From Verrucomicrobiota bacterium (GTDB taxonomy: Bacteria > Verrucomicrobiota > Verrucomicrobiia > Chthoniobacterales > UBA10450): a stretch of 47,873 bases of DNA. Of this stretch, positions 15,320 through 24,454 are shown piece after piece. The notes beneath the pieces were generated by a model, which saw nothing but the letters and a program-made list of their open reading frames with translations, ran no database searches and had not been told where the DNA came from. Position 1 is the first letter of the stretch; each line of letters opens with the position of its first letter. Location: assembly GCA_003219695.1 (NCBI GenBank), contig QHQA01000109.1, positions 1-47,873 on the forward strand, given 5' to 3'. The translations under genes were made by a program, and so were the position numbers.

Positions 15320-15949
15320 TTAATCCTTCAGTAGCGAGAGGAACTCGGAGCGCGTTCGCGCATCGTCCTTGAAGACGCCGAGCAAACACGACGTTTTCAT
15401 CACCGAGTTTTGCTTTTCGACGCCGCGCATCATCATGCAGAGATGTTTCGCTTCCACCACCACCGCTACGCCGGATGGCTCGAGGCACCTCATGAGCGAC
15501 TCAGCGATTTGCGTCGTAAGATTTTCCTGAATTTGCAAACGGCGCGCAAACACATCGACGATACGCGCCACTTTCGAGAGGCCAATCACTTTTCCATTTG
15601 GAATGTAAGCGATGTGCGCCCGGCCGATGAAAGGGAGAAGATGATGCTCGCACAACGAATACAGCTCGATGTCCTTGACCAGAATGATCTCGCTCGCATC
15701 GGATTCGAAAACGGCATCGTTGATGATTTCGTCGAGGTCCTGCCGGTAACCTTGCGTGAGAAATTCCAGGGCGCGCGCCGCGCGGTCCGGGGTGCGCCGC
15801 AGACCTTCCCGATCTACGTCCTCGCCGATGCTCTGAAGCAGTTCGCGGTACGCATTTGCGATTCGGTCGAGCTCTTTCCCGGGCAAACGATTGCTCTCAC
15901 GCGTGAATCGCTCTTCAAGGTCAAGATCGGAATTGCGCCGTTGAATCAT
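15320..15949 (-). CDS. folE: GTP cyclohydrolase I
   Basis: 209 residues, standard size for the type I enzyme. The zinc ligands are Cys100 and His103 in [10 protein letters not shown] and Cys171 in HLCMMMRG. The GREGLRRTP-like segment ([13 protein letters not shown], about 46-58) and the C-terminal [12 protein letters not shown] are also typical. Reaction: GTP to 7,8-dihydroneopterin triphosphate, the first step of folate, biopterin and queuosine synthesis. It is followed on the same strand by the triple PTPS gene (73-base gap with a hairpin) and then the SDR gene. That order mirrors the de novo biopterin pathway, so a role in supplying the phenylalanine hydroxylase cofactor is likely. Confidence 0.96.
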   Translation of the reverse strand: MIQRRNSDLDLEERFTRESNRLPGKELDRIANAYRELLQSIGEDVDREGLRRTPDRAARALEFLTQGYRQDLDEIINDAVFESDASEIILVKDIELYSLCEHHLLPFIGRAHIAYIPNGKVIGLSKVARIVDVFARRLQIQENLTTQIAESLMRCLEPSGVAVVVEAKHLCMMMRGVEKQNSVMKTSCLLGVFKDDARTRSEFLSLLKD

Positions 15950-16011
15950 GGGCTGTGTTTGAATTCAGCTTAGCACCAAGGAGCGGCGGTCTCCAGTCCG
16001 CCGCATCGCCC

Positions 16012-16117
16012 GTCATGTCCAGCGAAGTCGAGACAGCCCGTGGAGTTACCCGTGAGTGGCGCTACGGGATTCCTCGACGGAGCCTGTCCTGAGCGTAGTC
16101 GAAGGGCTCGGAATGAC
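16012..16117. repeat. GTCATGTCCAGC...GGAATGAC dispersed repeat
   Basis: Begins GTCATGTCCAGCGAAGTCGA and ends GGGCTCGGAATGAC, with a CCTGTCCTGAGCGTAGTCGA unit inside. It belongs to the family at 12055-12195 and 17333-17396, and sits between folE and the homogentisate dioxygenase gene. Confidence 0.6.
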
Positions 16118-16125
16118 ATTTGTGG

Positions 16126-17310
16126 CTACTCGAGCCAGCTCTGGGGATATTTCGGATCGTCAAGCGCGAGCGATTCCTCTGTCAGCTCAAGTGTGTGTTG
16201 CGTATCAAACATCACCGCGAGCTCTTCGGTGCGCGTGGCGTTCTTGCTCGCCATGATCGTTCCCGGATGGGGGCCGTGCGGAATCCCACGCGGGTGCAAC
16301 GTAATCGAACCGCTCTCGATTCCGCGCCGCGAACCAAAATTCCCGCGCACATAGAAGAGCACTTCATCTGCTTCGACGTTATCGTGCACCCACGGAATTT
16401 TGACTGCTTCAGGATGAGTATCGAGCATGCGCGGCGCAAACGTGCACACGACGTAACCGCGAATCTCAAAGGTCTGATGGATGGGCGGCGGCTGATGCAC
16501 TGTGCCTGTGATCGGCTCGAAATCCTGCGCGTTAAATGTGAACGGATAGAGATAGCCGTCCCAGCCCACCGCATCAAAGGGGTGATGCGCCAGTGTCACT
16601 CGCGTGAGTCGTGGCCCGTCTTTCACGAGAACATCGACATCTTCCTCCTTATCGATCGTGATTAATCCGCGAGGAGCATGGAGATCGCGCTCCGAATAGG
16701 GCGCGCCCATTTTGATCTGGCCTTCATGATTTAAGTAACGCTGTGGAATTCGCACTGGCCCGACCGATTCCAAAATCAGATAATCTTCCTCCTCGATGTT
16801 GTCCGGCACGAGTCGGTAGGTCATTCCCCGGGGAATGACGATGTAATCCTCCGCGCGATAAGGCAGCTTGCCGAAAACAGATTCCATTACGCCGCCGCCG
16901 TGAAACACAAAAATGATCTCATCGGCGCCGCCGTTCTTGTAATATTCAAATTTATTGTATGCTTTCGCCGGCTTCGCGCGGTAGGCGATCACATCCTGGT
17001 TAAACAACATCGGGACGCGGCCGGTGTAGAGATCGCCGCGACGCGGGATGTTGGCGGTCTTCAAATGATGATGTCGCAATGGGCTGTCGGTCACTTTTTT
17101 CGGTTCCCAATGTTTGAGTAACTCCACGTTGCGCACGCGGGTTGGCGGACGCAGGTGATACATGATCGAGTACGCCTCATCGAATCCCTGCGTGGTGAAA
17201 ACGTGCTCATAAGCAATCCCTTCATTCTTGTAAGTCGGTCCCTGCCCGTTGCGATGAAACCAGATGTGATGTTTTCTCGGGATTTCCCCCAGTTTTTGAT
17301 AGTATGGCAT
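16126..17310 (-). CDS. hmgA: Homogentisate 1,2-dioxygenase
   Basis: 394 residues from ATG 17310, with GAGGAGG at 17318-17324 as ribosome site. Homogentisate dioxygenase features include FHRNGQGPTYKNEG near the N-terminus, FEYYKNGGADEIIFVFHGGG and HHPFDAVGWDGYLYPFTFN. The likely iron ligands are His309 (VHDN), Glu316 (ADEVLFY) and His345 (IPHGPHPG). Reaction: ring opening of homogentisate to maleylacetoacetate. The spacing between the first His and the Glu is one residue longer than in the human enzyme; the chain is also shorter than the 430-445 residues of proteobacterial and animal forms, which fits the shorter bacterial branch. It follows the HPPD gene on the same strand. Confidence 0.92.
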   Translation of the reverse strand: MPYYQKLGEIPRKHHIWFHRNGQGPTYKNEGIAYEHVFTTQGFDEAYSIMYHLRPPTRVRNVELLKHWEPKKVTDSPLRHHHLKTANIPRRGDLYTGRVPMLFNQDVIAYRAKPAKAYNKFEYYKNGGADEIIFVFHGGGVMESVFGKLPYRAEDYIVIPRGMTYRLVPDNIEEEDYLILESVGPVRIPQRYLNHEGQIKMGAPYSERDLHAPRGLITIDKEEDVDVLVKDGPRLTRVTLAHHPFDAVGWDGYLYPFTFNAQDFEPITGTVHQPPPIHQTFEIRGYVVCTFAPRMLDTHPEAVKIPWVHDNVEADEVLFYVRGNFGSRRGIESGSITLHPRGIPHGPHPGTIMASKNATRTEELAVMFDTQHTLELTEESLALDDPKYPQSWLE

Positions 17311-17332
17311 TGTCGATCCTCCTCTTTATTCC

Positions 17333-17396
17333 GTCATTCTGAGCCCAGCGAAGAATCTCTGGTCAATCTGAGATGTTTCGCTTAGCTCAACATGAC
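17333..17396. repeat. GTCATTCTGAGC...GCTCAACATGAC repeat
   Basis: Starts GTCATTCTGAGCCCAGCGAA and ends CTTAGCTCAACATGAC, forming an imperfect inverted repeat. It occupies the gap between the HPPD and homogentisate dioxygenase genes and may form a hairpin in their joint transcript. Confidence 0.65.
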
Positions 17397-17403
17397 AACA
17401 ACG

Positions 17404-18543
17404 TTACAAATTTCCTCGCGCGGCTTGCTCGCGCTCGATGGCCTCGAACAGCGCCTTGAAATTACCTTTGCCAAAGCTTTTCGCGCCCTTGCGCTGGATG
17501 ATCTCGTAAAAGAGCGTCGGCCGGTCCTCCACTGGCTTGCTAAAAATTTGCAACAGATAACCTTCGTCATCGCGATCGACCAGAATGCCCAGTCCCTTCA
17601 GCGCGTTCAGCTCTTCGTCGATGTGCCCAACGCGATCCAGCAGCGTGTCATAATAGGTCGAAGGAATGTGCAGGAACTCGACTCCGCGCTTTTGCAAATC
17701 AGTCACCGTCTCGATGATGTTGTTCGTGGCCATAGCGATGTGTTGCACGCCTTCGCCATCGTAAAATTCCAGATATTCTTCCACCTGCGATTTCTTTTTA
17801 CCCTCGGCCGGCTCGTTGATCGGAAATTTCACGAAACCATTTCCGTTGCTCATCACCTTGCTCATCAGCGCCGAGTATTCGGTGGAAATATCCTTGTCGT
17901 CGAAGGTTAGGATGTTGCGGAAGCCCATCACGTCCTCGTAAAATTTCACCCACGGATTCATCTGGCCCCAGCCGACGTTGCCCACGCAATGATCGACGTG
18001 TTGCAGACCGGTCCCGGGCGGATTGTAATTCGACTCCCACTTGCGGAACCCCGGCATAAACGGACCATGATAATTCTGTCTCTCGATAAAAAGGTGAACA
18101 ACCTCGCCATAGGTATGGATTCCGCTCATCACGACGTCACCGTCCTCATCCGATAACCTTTTCGGTTCCAGGTAGCTCTTTCCGCCGCGCTTGGTCGTTT
18201 CTTCCCAGGCTGATGTCGCGTCATCAACTGTGAGCGCCAGCACCTTTACGCCGTCGCCGTGTTTGTGATGGTGCTCCGCGACCGGATGGTTCGACCGAAT
18301 CGGCGTTGTAAGCACAAACGTGATTTTATTCTGACAAATCGCATAACTCGCTCGACCCTTCGTTCCCGTTTCCGGTCCGGAATAAGCGAGCGAGTGAAAA
18401 CCAAAGGCCGTCTTGTAGAAATGCGCCGCCTGTTTGGCGTTACCGACATAAAATTCGACGTAATCAGTGCCTTGCAGCGGCAAAAAATCCTTCTCCGCTG
18501 CCGGAGCCCTCTTTGTTTCTGGAGTCGCAATTGTTGTTGGCAT
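17404..18543 (-). CDS. hpd: 4-Hydroxyphenylpyruvate dioxygenase
   Basis: 379 residues from ATG 18543, with AGGAGG at 18549-18554. It has two vicinal-oxygen-chelate halves. The iron ligands are His185 (LQHVDHCVGNV), His268 (GVQHIAM) and Glu347 (LFYEIIQRKGA), and the C-terminal helix FGKGNFKALFEAIE closes the active site. Reaction: 4-hydroxyphenylpyruvate plus O2 to homogentisate and CO2. It is first in the minus-strand run, directly before homogentisate dioxygenase, so the two probably share a transcript. No tyrosine aminotransferase, which would make its substrate, is in the window. Confidence 0.96.
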   Translation of the reverse strand: MPTTIATPETKRAPAAEKDFLPLQGTDYVEFYVGNAKQAAHFYKTAFGFHSLAYSGPETGTKGRASYAICQNKITFVLTTPIRSNHPVAEHHHKHGDGVKVLALTVDDATSAWEETTKRGGKSYLEPKRLSDEDGDVVMSGIHTYGEVVHLFIERQNYHGPFMPGFRKWESNYNPPGTGLQHVDHCVGNVGWGQMNPWVKFYEDVMGFRNILTFDDKDISTEYSALMSKVMSNGNGFVKFPINEPAEGKKKSQVEEYLEFYDGEGVQHIAMATNNIIETVTDLQKRGVEFLHIPSTYYDTLLDRVGHIDEELNALKGLGILVDRDDEGYLLQIFSKPVEDRPTLFYEIIQRKGAKSFGKGNFKALFEAIEREQAARGNL

Positions 18544-18632
18544 AATGACCTCCTAACTCTGTCGCGCTCAGCGCGCCTCTTAAATATACGAGCGACAACA
18601 GCCTGTCGCAAGGATGCGCGCGCCGATCCCGA

Positions 18633-18692
18633 TTGTAGGGCAGGCGCTCCGCCTGCCGACGTCGCCTGGCAAGCGGAGCGCTTGCCCTACAA
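18633..18692. repeat. TTGTAGGGC...GCCCTACAA palindrome
   Basis: A 60-base inverted repeat with ends TTGTAGGG (18633-18640) and CCCTACAA (18685-18692), and internal GCGCTCCGCCTGCC/GGCAAGCGGAGCGC stems. A right-hand half copy (GGCGCTTGCCCTACAATTT) lies at about 36043-36062. Confidence 0.65.
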
Positions 18693-18755
18693 TATTCATC
18701 GGCGCCGCATGCGCAGTCTTTGACATACCGCCATACATTCGATATGGTTTGGCAT

Positions 18756-18992
18756 ATGAAGACGACGCTGAACATCGACGATACAGTCATGGCGCGGCTG
18801 CGCCAGGAAGCTGCGCGTCAGCGAAAAACTATGTCCGAACTGGTTGAGGCCGCGCTACGGCTGCTTTTTCAGACTCGAGGACGCAAATCGAAACCAAAGC
18901 TTCGGCCCCTGCCGACCTGGGATGGCGGCAAGCCGCGTGTGGACATAGCTGATCGCAACGCGCTGTATGATTTCATGGAGGGGCGGCGTTGA
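18756..18992 (+). CDS. vapB: VapB-like antitoxin
   Basis: 78 residues from ATG 18756 (MKTTLNIDDTVMARLRQEAA). A ribbon-helix-helix DNA-binding fold is predicted from TTLNIDDTVMARL and RKTMSELVEAALRLLF. The basic middle (RGRKSKPKLRP) and the C-terminal DIADRNALYDFMEGRR would be the part that blocks the toxin. Its TGA is immediately followed by the ATG of the PIN-domain toxin, the standard operon layout. The complex usually represses its own promoter; the palindromic repeat upstream (18633-18692) is a separate element. Unlike the TA locus at 5.0-5.4 kb, this one is intact. Confidence 0.9.
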   Translation: MKTTLNIDDTVMARLRQEAARQRKTMSELVEAALRLLFQTRGRKSKPKLRPLPTWDGGKPRVDIADRNALYDFMEGRR

Positions 18993-19430
18993 ATGTTTGT
19001 TGTCGATTCAAACATTCTTATTGATGCTGCCAATCGTGCATCGGACTTTCACGAGCCGTGCCGGCGAACCATCGAACGCTGTCGGGTCCAAGCTTCACCT
19101 TGGTACATTTCCTGGCCAATATGCTATGAGTTTCTGCGCGTCTGCACCCATCCGCACGTTTTCCCGAGACCGTTATCCCTCAGCGCAGCCTGGCAATTTA
19201 TGGATAACCTTCTCGCCTCCCAGTCTGCCGGTGTTCTTGTAGCTGGCAATCGTCATGCGGAATTGTTGAGTAGATTGGTTGCCGAAATTCCACATCTCCG
19301 CGGGAACATTCTGCACGATGCTCACACGGCGGTGCTTATGCGCGAGCACGGGATTCGAGAAATCTATACACGCGACACCGACTTCCATCGGTTCCCGTTT
19401 CTAAAGGTGATCGATCCCGTAGCCAGCTAA
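18993..19430 (+). CDS. vapC: VapC-like PIN-domain toxin ribonuclease
   Basis: 145 residues. The acidic PIN residues are present: Asp5 (VVDSNILI), Glu46 (CYEFLRV), Asp109 (LHDAHTAVL) and Asp128/Asp130 (TRDTDF). Such enzymes are Mg-dependent ribonucleases that cut tRNA or rRNA when not bound by the antitoxin. The start directly abuts the antitoxin stop, which supports translational coupling. Convergent to the cyclase array, its stop is only 29 bases from the end of the last cyclase gene. Confidence 0.92.
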   Translation: MFVVDSNILIDAANRASDFHEPCRRTIERCRVQASPWYISWPICYEFLRVCTHPHVFPRPLSLSAAWQFMDNLLASQSAGVLVAGNRHAELLSRLVAEIPHLRGNILHDAHTAVLMREHGIREIYTRDTDFHRFPFLKVIDPVAS

Positions 19431-19459
19431 TCGCTGCTGACCGCCGAAAAATATCGCGC

Positions 19460-21937
19460 TTATTTGTTGGCAGTCTTCGGCTCGGAATCAGAAGCGAGTT
19501 TTTGGAAGCGCGGATCATTCCGGAGCGGATCAAACATTGGATCGAGCCGGAGCAGCGCAGGGGTGAGCGGCAGATCTTGTGTAGCCAGCGGACCAGCATA
19601 GGTTACGGAGAGCACTTTCTGTAAGGACGCGATGGCCCGGTCGGGCTCCCCTATGCGCGCCGCCACTCGGGCGAGGATCTCGATTGGACCGGGACCAGTT
19701 ATCGCGTCTTTTTCGACCGGATTCACGGCCATCGCGTGTTCGGCGAGAGTCAATGCGGCGGCTTTGTCACCGAGGCCCATGTTAATCAGCGCGAGATCTC
19801 CAATCAGGACATAATTTTTCGGCTGTTCTTTAAGGAAATATTCCAGCTCAGTGCGGGCCTGCCGCCAAGTTTCCTGAGCGGGGACATGGTCGCCGGCCAT
19901 TTCTTGCGCCCAGCCTAACCAAAAATGCAGTTCGCCATTGTAAAAACCCAACGCCGGATCAGGCTTGGCCAGTATTTCCTTTAACCGGGGGATAATTGGT
20001 GCAGGGCGGCGTTCCAGGATCGCCTGGTAAACTTGTGTTTCTAACGCGGCGGTGTTGGCGGCAGCGGGGTGGAGCGGAGCGAGCAGCGCCGAGGCCCGTG
20101 GTAGATCGCCTTCCGCTTGTGCAATAGCGGCTTTTATCGCAAGGGTGTCGGCGTCGTCCGGTGTGATATTCAGAACCTGATCAAGCTTACGTAGCGCCTC
20201 GGGAAAATGACGGAGTGCGATATCCAAAAGCGCGTGCTGTGTGAGTATGGAAACGTTGCGCGGGTCGAGCCGCTCGGCTTCGTTGAAGTACGCCTTGGCC
20301 CGTTCCCACTCGCCTTTCCTGCGCGCAACGTAAGCAAGCGATTCAGGAATCTGGCTGCTATTCGGCAAAAACTGACGCGCCTCCTCAAAGTAACGCATCG
20401 CAATCTCGTAGTCCTTCTCACACGCATAATGATATTCGCCCTTGGCTAAGATGGCTTCACCCAGATTGGGTTGAAGTTTGAGTGCGGTTTCGGCTGCTTG
20501 TCGTGCCTCTTCACGGAGAGCAACCGTTGGTTGAAGACTCTGTGTGAGGTAGCCGCGCGCTTCGAGGTTAGACAAGAGCGCCCAACTAAGGGCGAACTTC
20601 GGATCTAAGGTCACCGCTTCTCTGAGATATTTCTGTGCACCAAGGGCGTTCGCAGCTGTGTTTACCGCTTTCAGCATATAAGCCAGCCCCCGCAGATACG
20701 CATCGTAGGCCTCGATATTGTCCGTCGGTTTGGTGGCGATGACTTGCTCTTCCTGGCCGCTGAGTTTCGCGCGCAATTGGTCAGCGATGGCTTTTGCCAC
20801 TTCACTCTCGACTGAAAAGATGTCGCTCAGTTTGCGATCGAACGTATCGGCCCAAAGATGGGAATCGCTAGCTGCTTTGATCAGCTGCACGTTCACCCGC
20901 ACCGCGTCGCCGCTCTTCTGCACGCTGCCTTCCAGGATGTGTGCAACGCCAAGTTGCCTAGCGATCTCAGGCAAGTTTTCAGGTGTGCTCTCGTAATGCT
21001 GCGTGGATGTGCGCGAGATGACCTTCAGGTTTGCGATCTTCGCTAAACGCGTGAGAATCTCGTCCTGAATGCCCTCTGCAAAATAGGCGTTGGCCTTTTC
21101 TTCACTGCGGTTTTCGAATGGAAGCACCGCTATGCTTTTTTCGGGGATGGCCGCCAACCCTGTAGTGGCTGCTGCCTCCGAGGCGGGCGCTCTGGCCAGC
21201 GGCGTTGCCGCTCGACGGAAAAAGAACAGAGAACCGATTGCCAGGCCAATTGCTGCCACGAGCAAACCAGCAATAAGCATCGGCTTGGGCGAACGCGGAG
21301 CACTGATTTGCCGAAGCGCCGACGCCTGTTTCCATCCTTTACTTTGCTTGAGTTTCCCAGGTACCTCTGGATTGCCCAGGCCATCCTTGTAGAGGTTAAA
21401 CACATGGACGCGCAGCCCGTGCTTCACCTCACACTCGCCCAGATCGTGCAGATACGGTCGCCAGTGGCGATATTCAGCCAGGTCGTCAGCCACATGCTGT
21501 GACAAAAGAATGTGCCCGGCATCGCCGCAATCCATTACTCGCTGGGCGACATTGATCCCTGTTCCGGCGATGTTCGTTTTGTCGTTCACGTCCGTGACCC
21601 GATTGACCGGCCCGCTGTGCACCCCCATCCGCAACCGGATAACCCGATGCTCCCGCAACGCTCTGCTAATATCGAGCGCACATCGCACCGGCTCTTCCGG
21701 ACTGTGAAAGAAAGCGAGCGCCATCCCGTCGCCGGTCGCCACTCGGATCAGTTTGCCGCTTGCTTCCGCCCCGCGGAAACATTCGGTATTTCGGACGATT
21801 TGGTTGAGTTCCTCGAGCGCTTCGATCTGCTCGTTGACGAGCAGTTTTGAATAGCCGACCACGTCGATTAACAAGAGGTGCGCAATCTCGAGCTGGAGAT
21901 CAGGCGTCGGTTCCGCAGACGTGTCTTGCGCGTTCAC
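19460..21937 (-). CDS. Class III cyclase-TolB-TPR protein (array member 6)
   Basis: 825 residues from a GTG at 21937; no ATG precedes the cyclase core. The cyclase domain spans about 18-180: metal-binding Asp25 (LLIDVVGYS) and Asp70 (ATGDGMALAF), with Asn129 and Arg133 (INVAQR) for transition-state binding. The residues that usually set ATP or GTP choice are atypical (Val66 in place of Lys, Thr126 in place of Asp). A TM helix is at about 219-240. A TolB-like domain begins SIAVLPFENRS (about 268-400), and a TPR array fills about 410-790. The end reads LLRLDPMFDPLRNDPRFQKLA, shared by array members 2-6. The cyclase half is closest to member 4 (TDVNDKTN, LHDLGECEVKHGL), not to members 1, 2, 3 and 5. 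The signal and product are unknown. Confidence 0.85.
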   Translation of the reverse strand: MNAQDTSAEPTPDLQLEIAHLLLIDVVGYSKLLVNEQIEALEELNQIVRNTECFRGAEASGKLIRVATGDGMALAFFHSPEEPVRCALDISRALREHRVIRLRMGVHSGPVNRVTDVNDKTNIAGTGINVAQRVMDCGDAGHILLSQHVADDLAEYRHWRPYLHDLGECEVKHGLRVHVFNLYKDGLGNPEVPGKLKQSKGWKQASALRQISAPRSPKPMLIAGLLVAAIGLAIGSLFFFRRAATPLARAPASEAAATTGLAAIPEKSIAVLPFENRSEEKANAYFAEGIQDEILTRLAKIANLKVISRTSTQHYESTPENLPEIARQLGVAHILEGSVQKSGDAVRVNVQLIKAASDSHLWADTFDRKLSDIFSVESEVAKAIADQLRAKLSGQEEQVIATKPTDNIEAYDAYLRGLAYMLKAVNTAANALGAQKYLREAVTLDPKFALSWALLSNLEARGYLTQSLQPTVALREEARQAAETALKLQPNLGEAILAKGEYHYACEKDYEIAMRYFEEARQFLPNSSQIPESLAYVARRKGEWERAKAYFNEAERLDPRNVSILTQHALLDIALRHFPEALRKLDQVLNITPDDADTLAIKAAIAQAEGDLPRASALLAPLHPAAANTAALETQVYQAILERRPAPIIPRLKEILAKPDPALGFYNGELHFWLGWAQEMAGDHVPAQETWRQARTELEYFLKEQPKNYVLIGDLALINMGLGDKAAALTLAEHAMAVNPVEKDAITGPGPIEILARVAARIGEPDRAIASLQKVLSVTYAGPLATQDLPLTPALLRLDPMFDPLRNDPRFQKLASDSEPKTANK

Positions 21938-22064
21938 CCTTTGGAAACTTCAACAATATCGGCAGCGATGGTCGAGAGCAAACGACCCCATCAGAGGCGA
22001 AGCCAACTCAGCTAACCCCGAAAGCGATTGGCGATTGCAGTGCTCCTTCTCCAGACGCAGGTAT

Positions 22065-24452
22065 CTACTCCCGCGCGGGCGTGGCGGCGAGTTTTTGGAA
22101 GCGCGGATCATTTCGGAGCGGATCGAACATCGGATCGAGCCGGAGCAGCGCTGGAGTGAGCGACACGTTTGAAGCCAGTGGGCCAACCCCCGGCACCGAG
22201 AGCAGTTTCCGTAAAGCGGCAATGGCGCGGTCGGCGTCTCCTATCTGCGCCGCCACCCGGGCGAGGACCTCGATCGCATCGGGACCGTCTATCGCGTCTT
22301 TCTGCATCGGGATCACGGCCATGGCCCGTTCGGCCAGAGTCAACGCAGCGGCTTGGTCACCAAGGCCCATGTTGGTCAGCGCGAGATCGCCAATCAGCTG
22401 ATCGTTTTCCGGCTGTTCCTTGAGGAAAGATTCCAGTTCGCTGCGCGCCTGGCGCCAACTTTCCTGAGCGGCGGTATGATCGCCGGCGACTTCTTGCGCC
22501 CAGCCTAACCAAAAGCGCAGTTCGCCATTGTAAAAACCCAACGCTGGATCAGGCTTAGCAAGTATTTCCTTTAACCGAGGGATGGTTTGTACAGGGTGGC
22601 GCTCCAGGATCGCTTGGTAAACTTGTGTTTCCAACGCGCGGACGTCGACGGTCGCCGGGCGGAGCGGAGCAAGGAGCGCCGAGGCCAGCGGCAGGTCGCC
22701 TTCGGCTTGTGCGATAGCCGCCTTTTGCACGAGGGTATCCAGGTCGTCCGGTGTGATATTGAGAACCTGATCAAGCTTTTGCAGCGCTTCGGGAAAACGA
22801 CGAAGACAGATATAGGAAAACGCGCGTTCGGTGAGTAGGAAAACGTTGCGCGGGTCGAGCCGCTCGGCTTCGTTGAAATACGCTTCGCTCCGGTTCCACT
22901 GGCCTCGCCTCCGCGCGACAAAGGCTAGCGATTCAGGAATCCGGCTGCTATTCGGCAGGAACTGACGTGCTTGCTCAAAGTAGCGCACTGCCGTGTCGTA
23001 ATCCTTTAGGCAGGCGTAGTGGTAAAATCCCTTGGCCAGTACCGCCTCGCCAAGATTGGGCTGAAGAGTAAGCGCGGTTTCGGCTGCCTGCCGTGCCTCT
23101 TCGCGGAGGGCGACCGTTGGTTGAAGAGTCTGTGTGCGGTAGCCGACCGCATCAACGTATGACAGCAGCGCCCAACCAAGGGCGAACTTCGGATCTAAGC
23201 GCACCGCTTCCCTGAGATATTTCTGCGCGCCAAGGATGGTGGCGGGGTTGGTTGCAGCCTTGAGTGCGTAAGCCAAACCGCGCAGATAGGCATCGTAGGC
23301 CTCAGGGTTGTCTGTCGGTTTGGCGGCGATGACTTGCTCCTCCTGACCAGTGAGGTGCGCTCGCAACTGCTCGGCGATGGCTTTGGCCACCTCGCTCTCG
23401 ACCGAAAAGATGTCGGTCAGTTTGCGATCAAAGGTATCGGCCCACAAATGGGAATCATTGGCTGCTTTGATTAGCTGCACATTGACGCGAACGGCGTCGC
23501 CGCTCTTCTGCACGCTTCCTTCCAGGATGTTTGCCACTCCAAGTTGCCTGGCGATCTCAGGCAAATTTTCAGGCACGCTCTTGTAATGCTGCGTGGAGGT
23601 GCGCGAGATCACCTTCAGATCGGCGATCTTAGCTAAGCGCGTCAGAATCTCGTCCTGGATGCCGTCGGCAAAGTAAGCGTTGGCTTTGTCTTCGCTGCGG
23701 TTTTCAAAGGGTAAGGCAGCGATCGATTTTTCCGGGATCACTGATGCGGGCGCAGGTAGCGTCGATCCCACGCGATGATGAGAAAACGTTGCGATCTCAG
23801 CAACGACTACCGCCAGCGCCAGCAACACTGCCGCGATTGCCGCCCAGCGCAGATGCGTCCAACGCCTGTGCACGGTCTCGAATCTCTGCGGCAGCTTCGC
23901 ATTGCCGAATTGATCGTCATACAGGTTCACGACCGAGACGCGCACGCCATGCTTCACTTCGCACGAACCAAGATCGTGCAAGAGCGGTCGCCACCTCTGG
24001 TATCCTTCCAGATCTTCAGCGACGTGTTTGGAGAGAAGAATGTGCCCGGCGTCGCCGCAATCCATCACCCGTTGCGCCATGTTAAGGCCAGCGCCCGCGA
24101 GATTGGCTCCTTCGTTTACATCGACCATCCCGCCAACCGGCCCGCTGTGGATTCCCATCCGAAGTTGCAGCTGCGAATGTTCCTTGAGCGCGCAACTGAT
24201 CTCCACCGCGCATTGCACAGGCGCTTCCGGACTCGTGTAAAATGCCAGCGCCATCCCGTCGCCAGTTGGAATCCTAGTCAAACGGTTCACAGCTTCGGCT
24301 CGTTGAAATTGCTCCGACGCCCGAACAATCTGAGTCAGCTCATCGACGGCTGCGTGTTGCTCATTAATGGAAAGCTTCGAATAGCCGACGATGTCGATGG
24401 ACAGAACATGCGCGATTTCCAGCTGGACCTCTTTTTTAACTTCGGCGGCCAT
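22065..24452 (-). CDS. Class III cyclase-TolB-TPR protein (array member 5)
   Basis: 795 residues. Cyclase domain about 10-175 with Asp20 (LSIDIVGYS), Asp65 (IPTGDGMALAF), Asn124 and Arg128 (LNMAQR). TM helix about 202-222, TolB-like domain from SIAALPFENRS (about 243), then TPR helices and the shared end LTPALLRLDPMFDPLRNDPR. The start codon lies two bases after the stop of the MASE1 member, so the two are co-transcribed and probably translationally coupled. Its first 240 residues are nearly the same as those of members 1, 2 and 3, while the TolB/TPR half is closest to members 2 and 3. A 127-base gap without recognisable content separates it from member 6. Confidence 0.85.
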   Translation of the reverse strand: MAAEVKKEVQLEIAHVLSIDIVGYSKLSINEQHAAVDELTQIVRASEQFQRAEAVNRLTRIPTGDGMALAFYTSPEAPVQCAVEISCALKEHSQLQLRMGIHSGPVGGMVDVNEGANLAGAGLNMAQRVMDCGDAGHILLSKHVAEDLEGYQRWRPLLHDLGSCEVKHGVRVSVVNLYDDQFGNAKLPQRFETVHRRWTHLRWAAIAAVLLALAVVVAEIATFSHHRVGSTLPAPASVIPEKSIAALPFENRSEDKANAYFADGIQDEILTRLAKIADLKVISRTSTQHYKSVPENLPEIARQLGVANILEGSVQKSGDAVRVNVQLIKAANDSHLWADTFDRKLTDIFSVESEVAKAIAEQLRAHLTGQEEQVIAAKPTDNPEAYDAYLRGLAYALKAATNPATILGAQKYLREAVRLDPKFALGWALLSYVDAVGYRTQTLQPTVALREEARQAAETALTLQPNLGEAVLAKGFYHYACLKDYDTAVRYFEQARQFLPNSSRIPESLAFVARRRGQWNRSEAYFNEAERLDPRNVFLLTERAFSYICLRRFPEALQKLDQVLNITPDDLDTLVQKAAIAQAEGDLPLASALLAPLRPATVDVRALETQVYQAILERHPVQTIPRLKEILAKPDPALGFYNGELRFWLGWAQEVAGDHTAAQESWRQARSELESFLKEQPENDQLIGDLALTNMGLGDQAAALTLAERAMAVIPMQKDAIDGPDAIEVLARVAAQIGDADRAIAALRKLLSVPGVGPLASNVSLTPALLRLDPMFDPLRNDPRFQKLAATPARE

Positions 24453-24454
24453 AT

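Noticed and set aside
10152-18543. Calling the aromatic cluster a complete Phe-to-fumarate pathway
   Set aside because: The aminotransferase, isomerase, fumarylacetoacetase and pterin-recycling genes are not in the window.
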